A DNA stretch of 19,309 nt from Candidatus Falkowiibacteriota bacterium (GTDB taxonomy: Archaea; Iainarchaeota; Iainarchaeia; Iainarchaeales; GCA-2688035), in contig JAFCBY010000022.1 of NCBI GenBank assembly GCA_017610485.1, forward strand, positions 1 through 19,309, written 5' to 3'. Below are positions 1-8,100 of the stretch, piece after piece. Made by a program: the position numbers and the translations under genes. The notes below the pieces were generated by a model. That model was not told the DNA's origin, searched no databases, and saw only the letters and a list, made by a program, of their open reading frames with translations. The stretch's first letter is position 1. Every line of letters starts with the position of its first letter.

Positions 1-1
1 T

Positions 2-463
2 GACCTGGTTGTTACAAATTCAGTAATGGAGCATGTTGATGATGTTGAAAAATCTTTTGCGGAGATTTCTCGGGTTTTAAAGCCGAAGGGCGCATTTTAT
101 TTTTACACCGCTTCCTCAATGTGCCCGCAGCAGAATGAAATTAGGTTCTTTCCTTTTTTCGGCTGGTACCCTGACGGGCTAAAGCGCCGGATAATGGACT
201 GGGCCGTTAAAAACAGGCCAAGTTTGGTGGGTTATACCACTACCCCTGCGATTAATTGGTTTACCCCCTGGAAAGCAAAAAGACTTTTGAACGAGGCCGG
301 TTTTAAAAAAATATACACCCGCTGGGATCTCTTGGCTGCGAAGAGGGGGAAGATGAATGACCCCCGATCAAAGCTGGTTCGTATAATTGCTTCAAAAAAT
401 TACCTGAAGATTCTTGCAGATATCTGCAAGTCTGGTTGCTCTTACCTTGCAATCAAAGAGTGA
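2..463 (+). CDS. Class I SAM-dependent methyltransferase, C-terminal part (5' end outside window)
   Basis: The open frame runs in from the left edge. The first in-frame ATG is at 26, but in-frame codons before it encode DLVVTNSV, which belongs to the family, so the real start lies outside the window. The visible 153 residues begin at the conserved post-III segment of class I methyltransferases (DLVVTNSVMEHVDDVEK, then a helix and LKPKGAFYFYT). The SAM-binding GxGxG strand is missing only because of the window edge. The C-terminal part has a motif resembling that of methyltransferases acting on small molecules or sugars (PWKAKRLLNEAGF). The gene converges on the glycosyltransferase operon with 2 bases between stops. 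It probably methylates a sugar or lipid-linked glycan, but the substrate is unknown. Domain assignment is fairly secure; the role is inferred from context. Confidence 0.75.
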   Translation, partial: DLVVTNSVMEHVDDVEKSFAEISRVLKPKGAFYFYTASSMCPQQNEIRFFPFFGWYPDGLKRRIMDWAVKNRPSLVGYTTTPAINWFTPWKAKRLLNEAGFKKIYTRWDLLAAKRGKMNDPRSKLVRIIASKNYLKILADICKSGCSYLAIKE

Positions 464-465
464 GC

Positions 466-1668
466 CTATGCCCTTTTTTCCAAAAGCAGCGTTTCATAAA
501 TCCTGGCCAATTGTGGGTTAAGCTTGTTGATGTCATAGCGTTCCCTGACAAGCTTGTGTCCAATTTTCCCAATCTTTGCCCAGTCCTTTGGGTGTTTGAT
601 AAGATAATTCAGCTTCTCTGCCAATGCATTTGCATTTCCTGTCGCAACAAGAAAGCCGGATTTGTTCTCAACGACTTCCTCTGAAACAGCGCCAACTGAA
701 GTGGCTACTATTGGAAGCCCTGTGCATTGGGCTTCCATTAAACTGACCGGGAGGGCTTCCGCCAGGCTTGGCAGCAAAAATATGTGTGCCTTTTGCATTT
801 CTTTGGCAACTCTTTTCTGGGGCATGGGGCCCAGGAAATGTACGCTCTCCTTCAAGCAAAGGCTTTTCACAAGGCCTTTCAGTCTTTTCTCAAGCCTGCC
901 TTCTCCAACGATTCTGTATTCAATGTTTGTGTTTGGATTGTCTTTCATCACCCTGTTCACTGCTTCTATGCCGTATTCCAGGCCCTTCTCCTTTGTCAGT
1001 CGTGCAACGGTGAGTATTACAGTTGTTTCAGTCTGCTTTGCCTGCCTGTAGGGAAATCTTTTAACGTCGATTCCAACAGGGTGGAAAACAATCTTTTTTG
1101 GGTCAGCGCCAAATTGGATGAGTTTCCTGCGGTTGTAGTCAGAGATTGCCAGAAAGCAGTCTCCTTTTTCAAAAAGCCTTCTGTAAAATTCTCCGCCTTT
1201 CTCTTCCCCTAGCCTTATGCCATAGCCATGGAACATTGTCACAAGCTTTCCTTCAAAGCCCGTGTCTTTCAGGCATGCCCCAAGGTTGCCGTTGTGGCCA
1301 AAATGGCATTGAATTATGTCAAATTTTTTGTCAAGGGAGAAGACAACTGTGTAAAACAGCCTCAGGGACAGGGCGGACAGGCCATAGCTGAACACGTTCA
1401 ACGACTTCAGTATCCTTAATGGGCTTCTATGGAAGTTCCTTGCAATTAGATAGGCTGCTTTTGCCACGCCTTTTGCCTTGCTCTTTGGAATGCAGTGGGT
1501 TTTCTCCATTAGCCCGTATTTCACCACGTCAGAGTGCATTGGCCCTTTCTCACCGCATACTGCAAATATTTCAACCTCGTGCCCTAGGTCAATCAATCCA
1601 GTGATCTGGTTCAGGACAAAGGTTTTTGACAGTTCCGGAAACGGGCCAACAATAAAGGCTATTCTCAT
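466..1668 (-). CDS. GT4-family glycosyltransferase (last gene of the glycan operon)
   Basis: GT-B fold retaining glycosyltransferase. The N-terminus (MRIAFIVGPFPELSKTF) and the segment around residue 145 (TMFHGYG) are typical of family 4 enzymes related to WcaL-type transferases. The C-terminal domain carries the nucleotide-sugar signature EALPVSLMEAQ, with the paired glutamates of the EX7E motif at about residues 304 and 312. The start is taken at 1668 and not at the ATG at 1677: GAGGAG directly abuts the upstream ATG (no spacer) but sits 8 bases before the second ATG, the normal distance. The protein is then 400 residues, usual for the family. It is predicted cytoplasmic, transferring a sugar from an NDP donor to the growing glycan. 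Donor and acceptor cannot be read from sequence. The gap to the preceding gene is about 20 bases. Confidence 0.88.
   Translation of the reverse strand: MRIAFIVGPFPELSKTFVLNQITGLIDLGHEVEIFAVCGEKGPMHSDVVKYGLMEKTHCIPKSKAKGVAKAAYLIARNFHRSPLRILKSLNVFSYGLSALSLRLFYTVVFSLDKKFDIIQCHFGHNGNLGACLKDTGFEGKLVTMFHGYGIRLGEEKGGEFYRRLFEKGDCFLAISDYNRRKLIQFGADPKKIVFHPVGIDVKRFPYRQAKQTETTVILTVARLTKEKGLEYGIEAVNRVMKDNPNTNIEYRIVGEGRLEKRLKGLVKSLCLKESVHFLGPMPQKRVAKEMQKAHIFLLPSLAEALPVSLMEAQCTGLPIVATSVGAVSEEVVENKSGFLVATGNANALAEKLNYLIKHPKDWAKIGKIGHKLVRERYDINKLNPQLARIYETLLLEKRA
474..479 (+). terminator. Possible oligo-T terminator of the methyltransferase gene
   Basis: A run of six T on the plus strand begins 10 bases after the methyltransferase stop codon. 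Archaeal RNA polymerase often terminates at such U-runs without a hairpin. The run lies inside the 3' end of the opposing glycosyltransferase gene, so it may instead just reflect lysine codons there. Confidence 0.25.
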
Positions 1669-1687
1669 TTTTTGCATCTCCTCATCT

Positions 1688-2710
1688 TCAACAAGTGTAT
1701 AACACGTCTATTTTTTTTATCAGCCTCTTCCAATCATATTTTTGTGAAACCCTTTTCCTGGCTTCTTTTCCGCGCCCGCTGTACTTTAATGCCTGCCCTG
1801 TTTTCTTTCTCAACTGTTCCAGCGAGCCAGGCTTGTACAGAAAGCCGTAATCACCACTTTTTACAATCTCTTTGCAGCCGCTGTGATTTGGGGCGACCAC
1901 TGGCTTGCTTAAGGCCATTGCCTCAAGAAGTGTTGTTGGAGCCCCTTCCCGCTTGCTTGTCATCACAAACGCTTTGCAGGCTGAGATGGCGTCCAGAGTT
2001 TCCTGGTGTGTTTGCTCGCCTAGTGGGAAAAGGTTTTTTGGAATGCCCCCAGTGCCCAATGCTTTCAGGCAGTTTGGCCCAAGCCCTCTGCCAATCATTG
2101 CAAAGTTGATTTCGGGCATTTGTTTGGCCAGTTCTGCAAAAACACCTGGGTTCTTTACTGCCAGGCTGTTTCCAACGAAGAGAACAAATTCTCCCAAAGT
2201 CCATTTCTCGGAAAAACTGTTGGGGTTTGCCTTCATGCATGCCTCGAGGTTAATCCCGTTTGGAACCACTTGGGTTTCGATTGAATGCGTTTCCAGCAGG
2301 TAGTCATGAAGCCATTTTGATACAGAGATTTTAACGTCCGCCTTCGAGGCCTTTTCTACCAGATACCTGTTGGTTTTTTTTTGTGCCGGGCTAAGCCCCT
2401 GTGGCATATCTTCTTCAAAATTCAGCGTATGGTAGGTGTGGACCCATTTCCTGAAGCGTTTTTTTGATTTTGCGCAAAGCTCTATCAGCCAGGGGCTTGC
2501 GTGTGAGTGTACTATGTCATAGCCTCTTAATCCAAGCATGCTAAGCGCTGTTCTGTACACTCTTGCGGATTGGTCGTTTCCCTTGACAATCATTCCAATT
2601 GCCTTTGGGGGAACTGTCCTTACGTCGTGGGAGGAAAATTTTTGGATTTCCAAAATGTGCTGTTTAACTCCGCCGTAGCCCTCAAAAACAGGCCCTATTC
2701 CAACCTTCAT
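1688..2710 (-). CDS. GT4-family glycosyltransferase
   Basis: A 340-residue GT-B glycosyltransferase. The N-terminal glycine-rich loop (GPVFEGYGGVKQHI) is the usual acceptor-domain start of family 4. The C-terminal domain has VGNSLAVKNP and the EX7E signature REGAPTTLLEAM, with glutamates at about residues 255 and 263. The start is set at 2710 because GGGGAG lies 6 bases upstream of that ATG. An in-frame ATG at 2746 would add 12 residues with no family resemblance and would overlap the upstream gene. With the chosen start, 19 bases separate it from the GT2-radical SAM gene. It is likely a cytoplasmic enzyme adding one sugar to the exported glycan; specificity is unknown. Confidence 0.88.
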   Translation of the reverse strand: MKVGIGPVFEGYGGVKQHILEIQKFSSHDVRTVPPKAIGMIVKGNDQSARVYRTALSMLGLRGYDIVHSHASPWLIELCAKSKKRFRKWVHTYHTLNFEEDMPQGLSPAQKKTNRYLVEKASKADVKISVSKWLHDYLLETHSIETQVVPNGINLEACMKANPNSFSEKWTLGEFVLFVGNSLAVKNPGVFAELAKQMPEINFAMIGRGLGPNCLKALGTGGIPKNLFPLGEQTHQETLDAISACKAFVMTSKREGAPTTLLEAMALSKPVVAPNHSGCKEIVKSGDYGFLYKPGSLEQLRKKTGQALKYSGRGKEARKRVSQKYDWKRLIKKIDVLYTC

Positions 2711-2729
2711 TTTAATCTCCCCAAATCTT

Positions 2730-4514
2730 TCACTTCCAGTTTCCAAAACAAAAGCGGCATTCCCCGTGTATGTAGGCCTTTTTATGCATTAAATACCGGC
2801 ATCTTCGCATTTTGGCTGTGTTGTATGGAAACCTGTCCTCAAAGAGGTTTCCAAAGGATTTGCTTGGGGGTATTTGCCTTCTGCAGCCGCCTATATTTCC
2901 ATCCGGATCCAAATTTATAACACTGCCATATGACTTGCAGCTGAATTTTGGATTTTCAAAATCTATATAAGTGGGCTTCAGCTTTATGTAGTCTCTTCCA
3001 TTACAGCTTTCATCTATATAATCTATAATTTTCCTGTCTTTCGAGGTTATTATCTTCTGCACTTCTTCTTTCACAGTGGGGTTGTAAACCAGGTAGTTTA
3101 GGAGGTAAACAAATTTTGGTTTAAGCTCATCAAGCAATGGCAGCACTTTGTCCAGGTCCTGGTAGTTTTCCCTGTTCAGGATGTATGAGAATCCCACGTT
3201 CCCGATCTTGTCCCTTGCCCTGAAGAAGGTGTCGATTACCTTGTTGTAGGATGCCGTGCCGGTATACTTCAGATAGCTTTTGTTGTCGTAGCCATTTAAG
3301 CTGATTGAAAGATAGTTTGGCTCCTGCGCCAGCTCCAGCAGGGGATTGGGATTTGTGCCGTTTGTTATTATTCCCACGACTTTCCGCCTCTTTTTTAGGA
3401 AATTTACTATCTCAACGAAGTTGGAGCACATTGTTGGCTCGCCAAGGCCTGCTACAGTAAAACCGCGAATTGAAGGGTAGAGGGAGAGCAGCTTTTTTAT
3501 TGGCTCCAGGCCCATCTCATTGGTTTTATTTGTTGCCACCTTGCTTCTGTAGCAGCCTTTGCATTTGAAATTGCACTTGTCTGTCATAAACAGTGAGCAC
3601 TTAGTGGGCACTGCCCATCCCGCCATCGTTCTCATTAGCAAGCGCTGGGCTTTTGCAGGCAGCACTCTCCTCAGAATTCCTTCCGGGCTCAACCTACCCT
3701 TGTTTGAAAGCATTCCAACCTGTTCGTCAACCCATTTTTCCCAGTTGTTCTCAAAAATGACCTTGTGCTTTTCGGTTATCCTGTCAAAGGAGTTCTTAAT
3801 ATGTCCGCCGTCATATCTTACTTTAATGGATGTTAGGTCCTCTTCCTTTTTCGGTTTTCTGTGGTCGTGAACTATTTCAATGCCGTCAATCAGCCTGGCT
3901 TTTACCGGCTTCCCTGAGAGAAGGGCCCTAATGCAGAGCTCAAAGTCTTCAAAGCCGACGAACATTTTCTCGTCGTAGAGACCCACTCTCCCAAAGAGCG
4001 CCCTGTTCACTATTGAGGCTCCGCCTGGAAAGCAGTTGTTTGTTTTGTCAACACTCTTCTCGCCGTAGAGTATCTTAAAACCCTCTTGCCGGATCGAATG
4101 GTAGGTGCTCACCCTGTTTTCGTCTGCCCTGAACATCTTTGGAATAAAGACTTCGTCTTCCTTGTGCCCGGCGGCCAGGCCGGCAAACATTTCCAGCCAA
4201 TCACTGGTTTTTACCACTATGTCGCTGTCAACGAAGAACAGCCATTCCTCAGTTGTGTGGTTTATCAAATAGTTTCTTCCAACGGAAACCCCCAAATTCT
4301 TTTCCGAGTCAAAGATTTTTACCTGCCCGAATTTCTGGCAGAATTCCCCCAGCATTTTTCTGGCCGGGGCTGTTGATCCATTGTTAAATATGTAAATTTT
4401 CGCCTTTGATGGCAGAAAGCTTTTAACGCACTCTATGGTTTGCTCCACCCGCTCGTAGAACAGGATGCATACCGCCAAATCAGGCCTGTTTTTTTCATCC
4501 CTTTTAGATTCCAT
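2730..4514 (-). CDS. GT2 glycosyltransferase - radical SAM fusion protein
   Basis: A 594-residue two-domain protein. Residues 12-220 form a GT-A family 2 glycosyltransferase: NNGST at 44-48, the metal/nucleotide motif DSD at 96-98, and a candidate catalytic FED at 188-190. Residues 304-450 form a radical SAM domain with the 4Fe-4S motif CNFKCKGC (Cys 314, 318, 321) and GLGEPT at 356-361, the counterpart of the GGE SAM-binding motif. A C-terminal region with Cys 526, 544, 572, 586 and 589 resembles a reduced SPASM/Twitch auxiliary-cluster domain. The reading frame is continuous through the join. The start at 4514 has GGTG 8 bases upstream and overlaps the preceding GT2 gene by 11 bases. A plausible role is transfer of a sugar plus radical modification of the sugar or acceptor (dehydration, epimerisation or C-C/C-S chemistry). 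The actual reaction is unknown. Confidence 0.88.
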   Translation of the reverse strand: MESKRDEKNRPDLAVCILFYERVEQTIECVKSFLPSKAKIYIFNNGSTAPARKMLGEFCQKFGQVKIFDSEKNLGVSVGRNYLINHTTEEWLFFVDSDIVVKTSDWLEMFAGLAAGHKEDEVFIPKMFRADENRVSTYHSIRQEGFKILYGEKSVDKTNNCFPGGASIVNRALFGRVGLYDEKMFVGFEDFELCIRALLSGKPVKARLIDGIEIVHDHRKPKKEEDLTSIKVRYDGGHIKNSFDRITEKHKVIFENNWEKWVDEQVGMLSNKGRLSPEGILRRVLPAKAQRLLMRTMAGWAVPTKCSLFMTDKCNFKCKGCYRSKVATNKTNEMGLEPIKKLLSLYPSIRGFTVAGLGEPTMCSNFVEIVNFLKKRRKVVGIITNGTNPNPLLELAQEPNYLSISLNGYDNKSYLKYTGTASYNKVIDTFFRARDKIGNVGFSYILNRENYQDLDKVLPLLDELKPKFVYLLNYLVYNPTVKEEVQKIITSKDRKIIDYIDESCNGRDYIKLKPTYIDFENPKFSCKSYGSVINLDPDGNIGGCRRQIPPSKSFGNLFEDRFPYNTAKMRRCRYLMHKKAYIHGECRFCFGNWK

Positions 4515-5400
4515 TCTTCAGCACCTTCCGCTTAGCTCTCTTCGCAAGTAGATGCGCTGCCATTCTTGTTTTTATAAGCAAGCGTGTCATAAATGGCTGG
4601 TTTGCAAGTATTTTGTCCCGGTATTCCAGCAAAATCCTGTCTGCGGAATTGTTCATCCAGTTTTCCAGCACCAAGTCCCTGAAACCCTGGTTTTGGCTGT
4701 AGTGCTTTTCTAAAAAGGCTTTTCTTATCCCGTCCCTTGCCCTTTTTTGGGCTTCCCTTTTGGTTTTTGTTATGCCCCCAGGGCTGTTTATGCGCCATTG
4801 GTGCAGGGGTTCTGGAAGGTTTGCCAGCTTCGCTGCATTGGAGAGCCTTAAAATAAGTTCATAGTCCTGGGCCAGGGCAAGCTTTTCCTCATATCCCCCA
4901 AGCCTTTCCAGCAGTTCTTTCCTCGCCATTAGGGAGCTGTGCACCATTTGGTTTTCTCCAAGCATCCTTGCCATAATTCCCCTGTTGGCAGTGGCGTACT
5001 GTGTTTTTCCAAGGCTTTCCCCCTTCTCGCCTATAATCCAACTGTTGATTCCAAGTACCCCAACCAACGGCTGTTCTTCCAAAAATTCAGCCTGCCTTTC
5101 AAGCCTGTTGCTTTCAGAAATGTCGTCTGCGTCCATTCTTGCAATGTATTCCCCCTTTGCTTTCCTCAAAGCCTTGTTGAGCGATTTGGTCAAGCCAATG
5201 TTTTTCCCGTTGCTGATTACTTTTATTCTCGGGTCTTCATATCCCTTAAGAATCTCCATAGTCCTGTCGGTGCTGCCATCATTGACAATCAAAAACTCAA
5301 AGTCTTTGAATGTTTGGCTGAGAATGCTGTCCACTGCTTTCCCAAGATACCGTTCGCCGTTGCAGACAGGCATTAGGACTGTTACCTTTGGGCTAGCCAT
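4504..5400 (-). CDS. GT2-family glycosyltransferase
   Basis: A 298-residue GT-A inverting glycosyltransferase. The N-terminus reads VTVLMPVCNGERYL. The nucleotide-binding motif is NDGSTDRT (around 40-47), and the DxD-type metal site is RMDADD (Asp 90, 92, 93). Next comes HSSLMARKELLERLGGYEE, the usual strand and helix before the catalytic base, then QDYELILRL, where the Asp is the likely base. The start at 5400 overlaps the upstream methyltransferase stop by 8 bases (ATGGCTAG), and GGGGGA lies 6 bases upstream. An in-frame ATG at 5517 would add 39 residues lacking family resemblance inside the neighbour gene. It probably adds a sugar to the lipid-linked chain at the membrane face. No transmembrane segment is visible. 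Confidence 0.9.
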   Translation of the reverse strand: MASPKVTVLMPVCNGERYLGKAVDSILSQTFKDFEFLIVNDGSTDRTMEILKGYEDPRIKVISNGKNIGLTKSLNKALRKAKGEYIARMDADDISESNRLERQAEFLEEQPLVGVLGINSWIIGEKGESLGKTQYATANRGIMARMLGENQMVHSSLMARKELLERLGGYEEKLALAQDYELILRLSNAAKLANLPEPLHQWRINSPGGITKTKREAQKRARDGIRKAFLEKHYSQNQGFRDLVLENWMNNSADRILLEYRDKILANQPFMTRLLIKTRMAAHLLAKRAKRKVLKNGI

Positions 5401-6115
5401 TGCTCTTCCCCCTTGGCTTTGCAACGCTCCAAATTTCCCCCCACTTGAATTCGGTGTGCATTGGCTCCAACCCAGCTTTGTCCAGTTCCCTAAAATATTC
5501 CTCCTGCCGGTATTCAATGCAGTGGGTCGCGTCCAGCCTGTAATCTATTCCGAGTTCTTTTTTTAGGGGGACTCTCCAGTCCCTTTCAAAGCTTGGCACG
5601 CGTATGATCAGCCTTTTTGGCCTGGTTTTTTTTACAACATTTTTCAGGAATTTAACTCTTTGCTCAAAGTGCTCCAGCACGTTTGACAGTACGACAACGT
5701 CAAACTTTTCGTTCGGCAGCTCTTCAAGGGCATTGCCTTGCACGAATCTTAGGTTGCCGTGCCTGTAGTGTGCCTTTGCAAATTCAATATTTTCCCTGTT
5801 TTTGTCAATTCCCACAACCTTTGCCCCGGCTGTCCGGGTTACTATATTGTAGTCCATGAGCCCGTTGCCGCAGCCGATGTCCAAAATCCTTTCGCCTGGC
5901 TTGAGGTTTTCAATGAAAAACCGGTGGTAGTTTATGTGTTTGTCCTTTGTGTGTATGCCGTTGCCGTATTCCGCTGCACTGGCTCCCTCCAGCGAATACA
6001 CTTTGTTGTCCAGTTCCAGCAAAATCTGCAGCCTTTCTTTTGGGGAAAATGCCGGCAGGGGCCTTACTATTTGGGCAATGCCGAAAATCGCGGTTTTTTC
6101 AAGAAAGCGTTTCAT
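5393..6115 (-). CDS. Class I SAM-dependent methyltransferase
   Basis: A 240-residue Rossmann-fold methyltransferase. Motif I, ILDIGCGNG at 77-85, binds SAM. Motif II acidic residue follows in VVGIDKN. Motif IV/post-I is FDVVVLSNVLEHFE, and the later VPSFERDW strand belongs to the substrate side. The best resemblance is to UbiE/Methyltransf_11-type small-molecule and sugar methyltransferases. GAGGTT lies upstream of the start, inside the 3' end of the preceding GT4 gene, with which it overlaps by 17 bases. The gene is translationally linked on both sides to glycosyltransferases, which suggests O-methylation of a sugar in the glycan. The target position is unknown. Confidence 0.88.
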   Translation of the reverse strand: MKRFLEKTAIFGIAQIVRPLPAFSPKERLQILLELDNKVYSLEGASAAEYGNGIHTKDKHINYHRFFIENLKPGERILDIGCGNGLMDYNIVTRTAGAKVVGIDKNRENIEFAKAHYRHGNLRFVQGNALEELPNEKFDVVVLSNVLEHFEQRVKFLKNVVKKTRPKRLIIRVPSFERDWRVPLKKELGIDYRLDATHCIEYRQEEYFRELDKAGLEPMHTEFKWGEIWSVAKPRGKSNG

Positions 6116-7244
6116 TTTCCATAACCTCTTGGATTGCCTTGAGTTCCTTTTCCAATGCCGTGTTTACCTGGTAATTCTTTAGGATGTGTTTTCTTGCACT
6201 GGCTCCCATTTTCCTTTGAAGGGCTTCGTCTGACAAAACATTTTCTATGGCCGCTCCAATGCTTTTGCAGTCTGTCCCGCAAAGATAGCCTGTTTTCATG
6301 TGTTCAAGGTCTTCCCTTATTCCTTCAACGTCTGTTCCAATGCAGGGCATGCCGCAGCTCATTGCCTCAAGCAATGCCTTTGGATGGCCCTCGTAGTGTG
6401 ATGGCAGGATGAAGGCGGTTGCCTGGCTGAGGGCCAGGGGTAGGTCAAAGTTTGGCACGCTGTCTTTAAAGGTAAGATTTAAACCGTAGCGTTTCACAAG
6501 TTCCCTGATTTTGCTGTCGGCGCAGCAGCCTCCGGCCATTATCATTGAAACAGGTTTTCCCCCTGCTTTCAGCCGCTTGATTGCTTTTAACAAATTCTCC
6601 AGATTTTTCTGTTTTCCGGCCCTTCCCACAAATGCTAGGTCATATTCTTTTTTGGCGTTTGGGAATGGCTTGAAAACGTCTGTTACAACGTAGTTTGGGA
6701 CAACCTTTATTTTTTCCTGCTCGATTTTGTGGTTTTCTACAACATAGGCCTTGTCCCTTTCCGAGGTCACGATTCCTGCGTCTGCCGAGGCAAAGGCCTC
6801 TTTTTCCAGCCGGGCTGCTTTCCTTATGTTTCCACTGTTTTCTGTTTGCTTTCTGATGAATTGGCTGTGGAGGTAGCCGCATCTAACGATTAATTTTTTT
6901 CCAAGGCGCTTTTTGAGCCGGATTGCGATTTCTGAGCCCTGGATTTGGTTTGTTTTTAGTACGTCGGTCTCTTTGAGTTCCTGCCGGTGTTTTAGCAGCA
7001 GGAGATTTGCCGTCAACGCAGGCATTTTGTGCCATCCTGTCGCTAAAAGTTTTATGGTGCCAAGCCCTTCAGAGTAATCTTTGTCTTGTTTTCCGCCGTA
7101 TGTTACAAAATTAACCGCTTTCAATTTTTTGGACAGCCTTTTGTACAGTTCCACTTCCCTGCCAAGGATTCCTAGTTTTGCCCAGGTTTTTAGGCCCAGG
7201 CCTGCTGTGAAGAACAAAGTCAAATTCGTGTCCTGCTTCTTCAT
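6099..7244 (-). CDS. GT4-family glycosyltransferase
   Basis: A 381-residue GT-B glycosyltransferase. The N-terminal domain is divergent but has the expected glycine stretch (TAGLGLKTW) and an internal RCGYLHS loop. The C-terminal donor domain is typical: VVPNYVV around 182, FVGRAGKQKN around 205, then HYEGHPKALLEAM with the EX7E glutamates at 285 and 293, and GMPCIGTDVEGIRE. The start codon overlaps the stop of the upstream methyltransferase as ATGA (7241-7244), so translation is likely coupled. The sugar specificity cannot be read. Confidence 0.88.
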   Translation of the reverse strand: MKKQDTNLTLFFTAGLGLKTWAKLGILGREVELYKRLSKKLKAVNFVTYGGKQDKDYSEGLGTIKLLATGWHKMPALTANLLLLKHRQELKETDVLKTNQIQGSEIAIRLKKRLGKKLIVRCGYLHSQFIRKQTENSGNIRKAARLEKEAFASADAGIVTSERDKAYVVENHKIEQEKIKVVPNYVVTDVFKPFPNAKKEYDLAFVGRAGKQKNLENLLKAIKRLKAGGKPVSMIMAGGCCADSKIRELVKRYGLNLTFKDSVPNFDLPLALSQATAFILPSHYEGHPKALLEAMSCGMPCIGTDVEGIREDLEHMKTGYLCGTDCKSIGAAIENVLSDEALQRKMGASARKHILKNYQVNTALEKELKAIQEVMENETLS

Positions 7245-8053
7245 TTTTTTGCCGCCTTGCCTGTTTTTTGAAACACCATCAAAATCATGTGGGCTGAAAA
7301 ATGTGACAAAAGCCTGCTCGACGTGGCCCTTAATGTGTGGACCAACCGGCTGTCTCCCCGGTAGTCATATAATTTTTGTAAGAAGGGTTTAAAGATTAAA
7401 ACTTCGTCTTTAAAGCCTTTTAATCCGTCAAAGGGCTTGCTGTATTTTAATGCAAAGCCGTTTTTCTCAAAATTGGCTTGTAATGCCTGTGGGTTTAATG
7501 CAAACTGGTAAAAATTCTTCGGGCCAGGCTTGGCCTTTTCACTATTTTCATAAAAGCCCAGTTTTGCCTTTGCCCTGCGCAGGGGCGCCATGTAGGGGAA
7601 GGCCAAAAACACATAGCCGCCCTTTTTTACAACGCGGTTCATTTCCTTTAAAGCCGGGTTGTATCCTTCGAAAAAGTGTTCAATCACGCCAAGTGACCAG
7701 TAGCCGTCAAAAAAGCAGTCGTCAAATTGCAGGCTTCTAACATCTCCCCAGTCAATGTTCAGCTCTGGAAAATGTTTGTTTGCTTTTTTTACAGTTTCCC
7801 TTGCAAAATCCACCCCGAAGGCAGAGTATCCGTTGCGGTGCAAAGAGTGCATGTTTCTGCCTGTGCCGCAGCCCCCTTCTAATATCCTTCCTTTTTTAAG
7901 AAATTTTTGGGTGGTTTTTATAACAAATGAGTTCTTCTCAATTACTGGCCCGAATCTGCTGTGGGTCTGCCAGTGCCTGTCCCAGAATTCCGGCGTGGCT
8001 TTTTGGCCAAAGTATAACAGATGGTTGCCAGTCTTGTCATAATATCGCTGCAC
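7241..8053 (-). CDS. SAM-dependent methyltransferase, GTG start
   Basis: A 270-residue class I methyltransferase. Motif I is ILEGGCGTGRN at 57-67. The acidic motif II follows in AFGVDFA, and motif IV is FFDGYWSLGVIEHF. A VKKGGYVFLAFPY strand follows. The C-terminal part, about 100 residues, is family-variable and ends in lysines. The start codon is GTG at 8053. It is preceded by five G and a six-T spacer, the same pattern seen before the two TTG-started epimerase genes. About 30 bases separate it from the previous gene, one of the longest gaps in the operon. It probably acts on the glycan or its precursor. Confidence 0.85.
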   Translation of the reverse strand: MQRYYDKTGNHLLYFGQKATPEFWDRHWQTHSRFGPVIEKNSFVIKTTQKFLKKGRILEGGCGTGRNMHSLHRNGYSAFGVDFARETVKKANKHFPELNIDWGDVRSLQFDDCFFDGYWSLGVIEHFFEGYNPALKEMNRVVKKGGYVFLAFPYMAPLRRAKAKLGFYENSEKAKPGPKNFYQFALNPQALQANFEKNGFALKYSKPFDGLKGFKDEVLIFKPFLQKLYDYRGDSRLVHTLRATSSRLLSHFSAHMILMVFQKTGKAAKK

Positions 8054-8100
8054 AAAAAACCCCCGCTGCTATTGGTACCTATATTAGATAATAGGATTCT
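8054..8100 (-). promoter_or_regulatory. Possible internal promoter in the glycan operon
   Basis: This is the only gap of about 30 bases inside the operon, and the adjacent 3' end of the upstream gene is A/T-rich. On the minus strand a TATA-like ATTTAAAG sits around 8096-8103, roughly 45 bases before the GTG start at 8053. That is a workable distance for an archaeal promoter with a short leader. No clear BRE purine stretch is certain, so this is weak. Confidence 0.2.

Noticed and set aside
662..1051. Plus-strand open frames antisense to the terminal GT4 gene
   Set aside because: The opposite strand has complete GT4 motifs. These frames are fragmentary and lack ribosome-binding sites.
2711..2746. 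Longer start of the GT4 gene at 2746
   Set aside because: It adds 12 residues without family similarity, overlaps the upstream gene, and ignores the well-placed GGGGAG before the ATG at 2710.
5401..5517. Longer start of the GT2 gene at 5517
   Set aside because: The extra 39 residues lie wholly within the methyltransferase gene and precede the true GT2 N-terminus. The ATG at 5400 has a strong ribosome-binding site.
4985..5566. Plus-strand open frame of 193 codons across the GT2/methyltransferase junction
   Set aside because: It is the antisense shadow of two well-supported genes, with low-complexity Ser/Pro/Leu composition and no recognisable domain.
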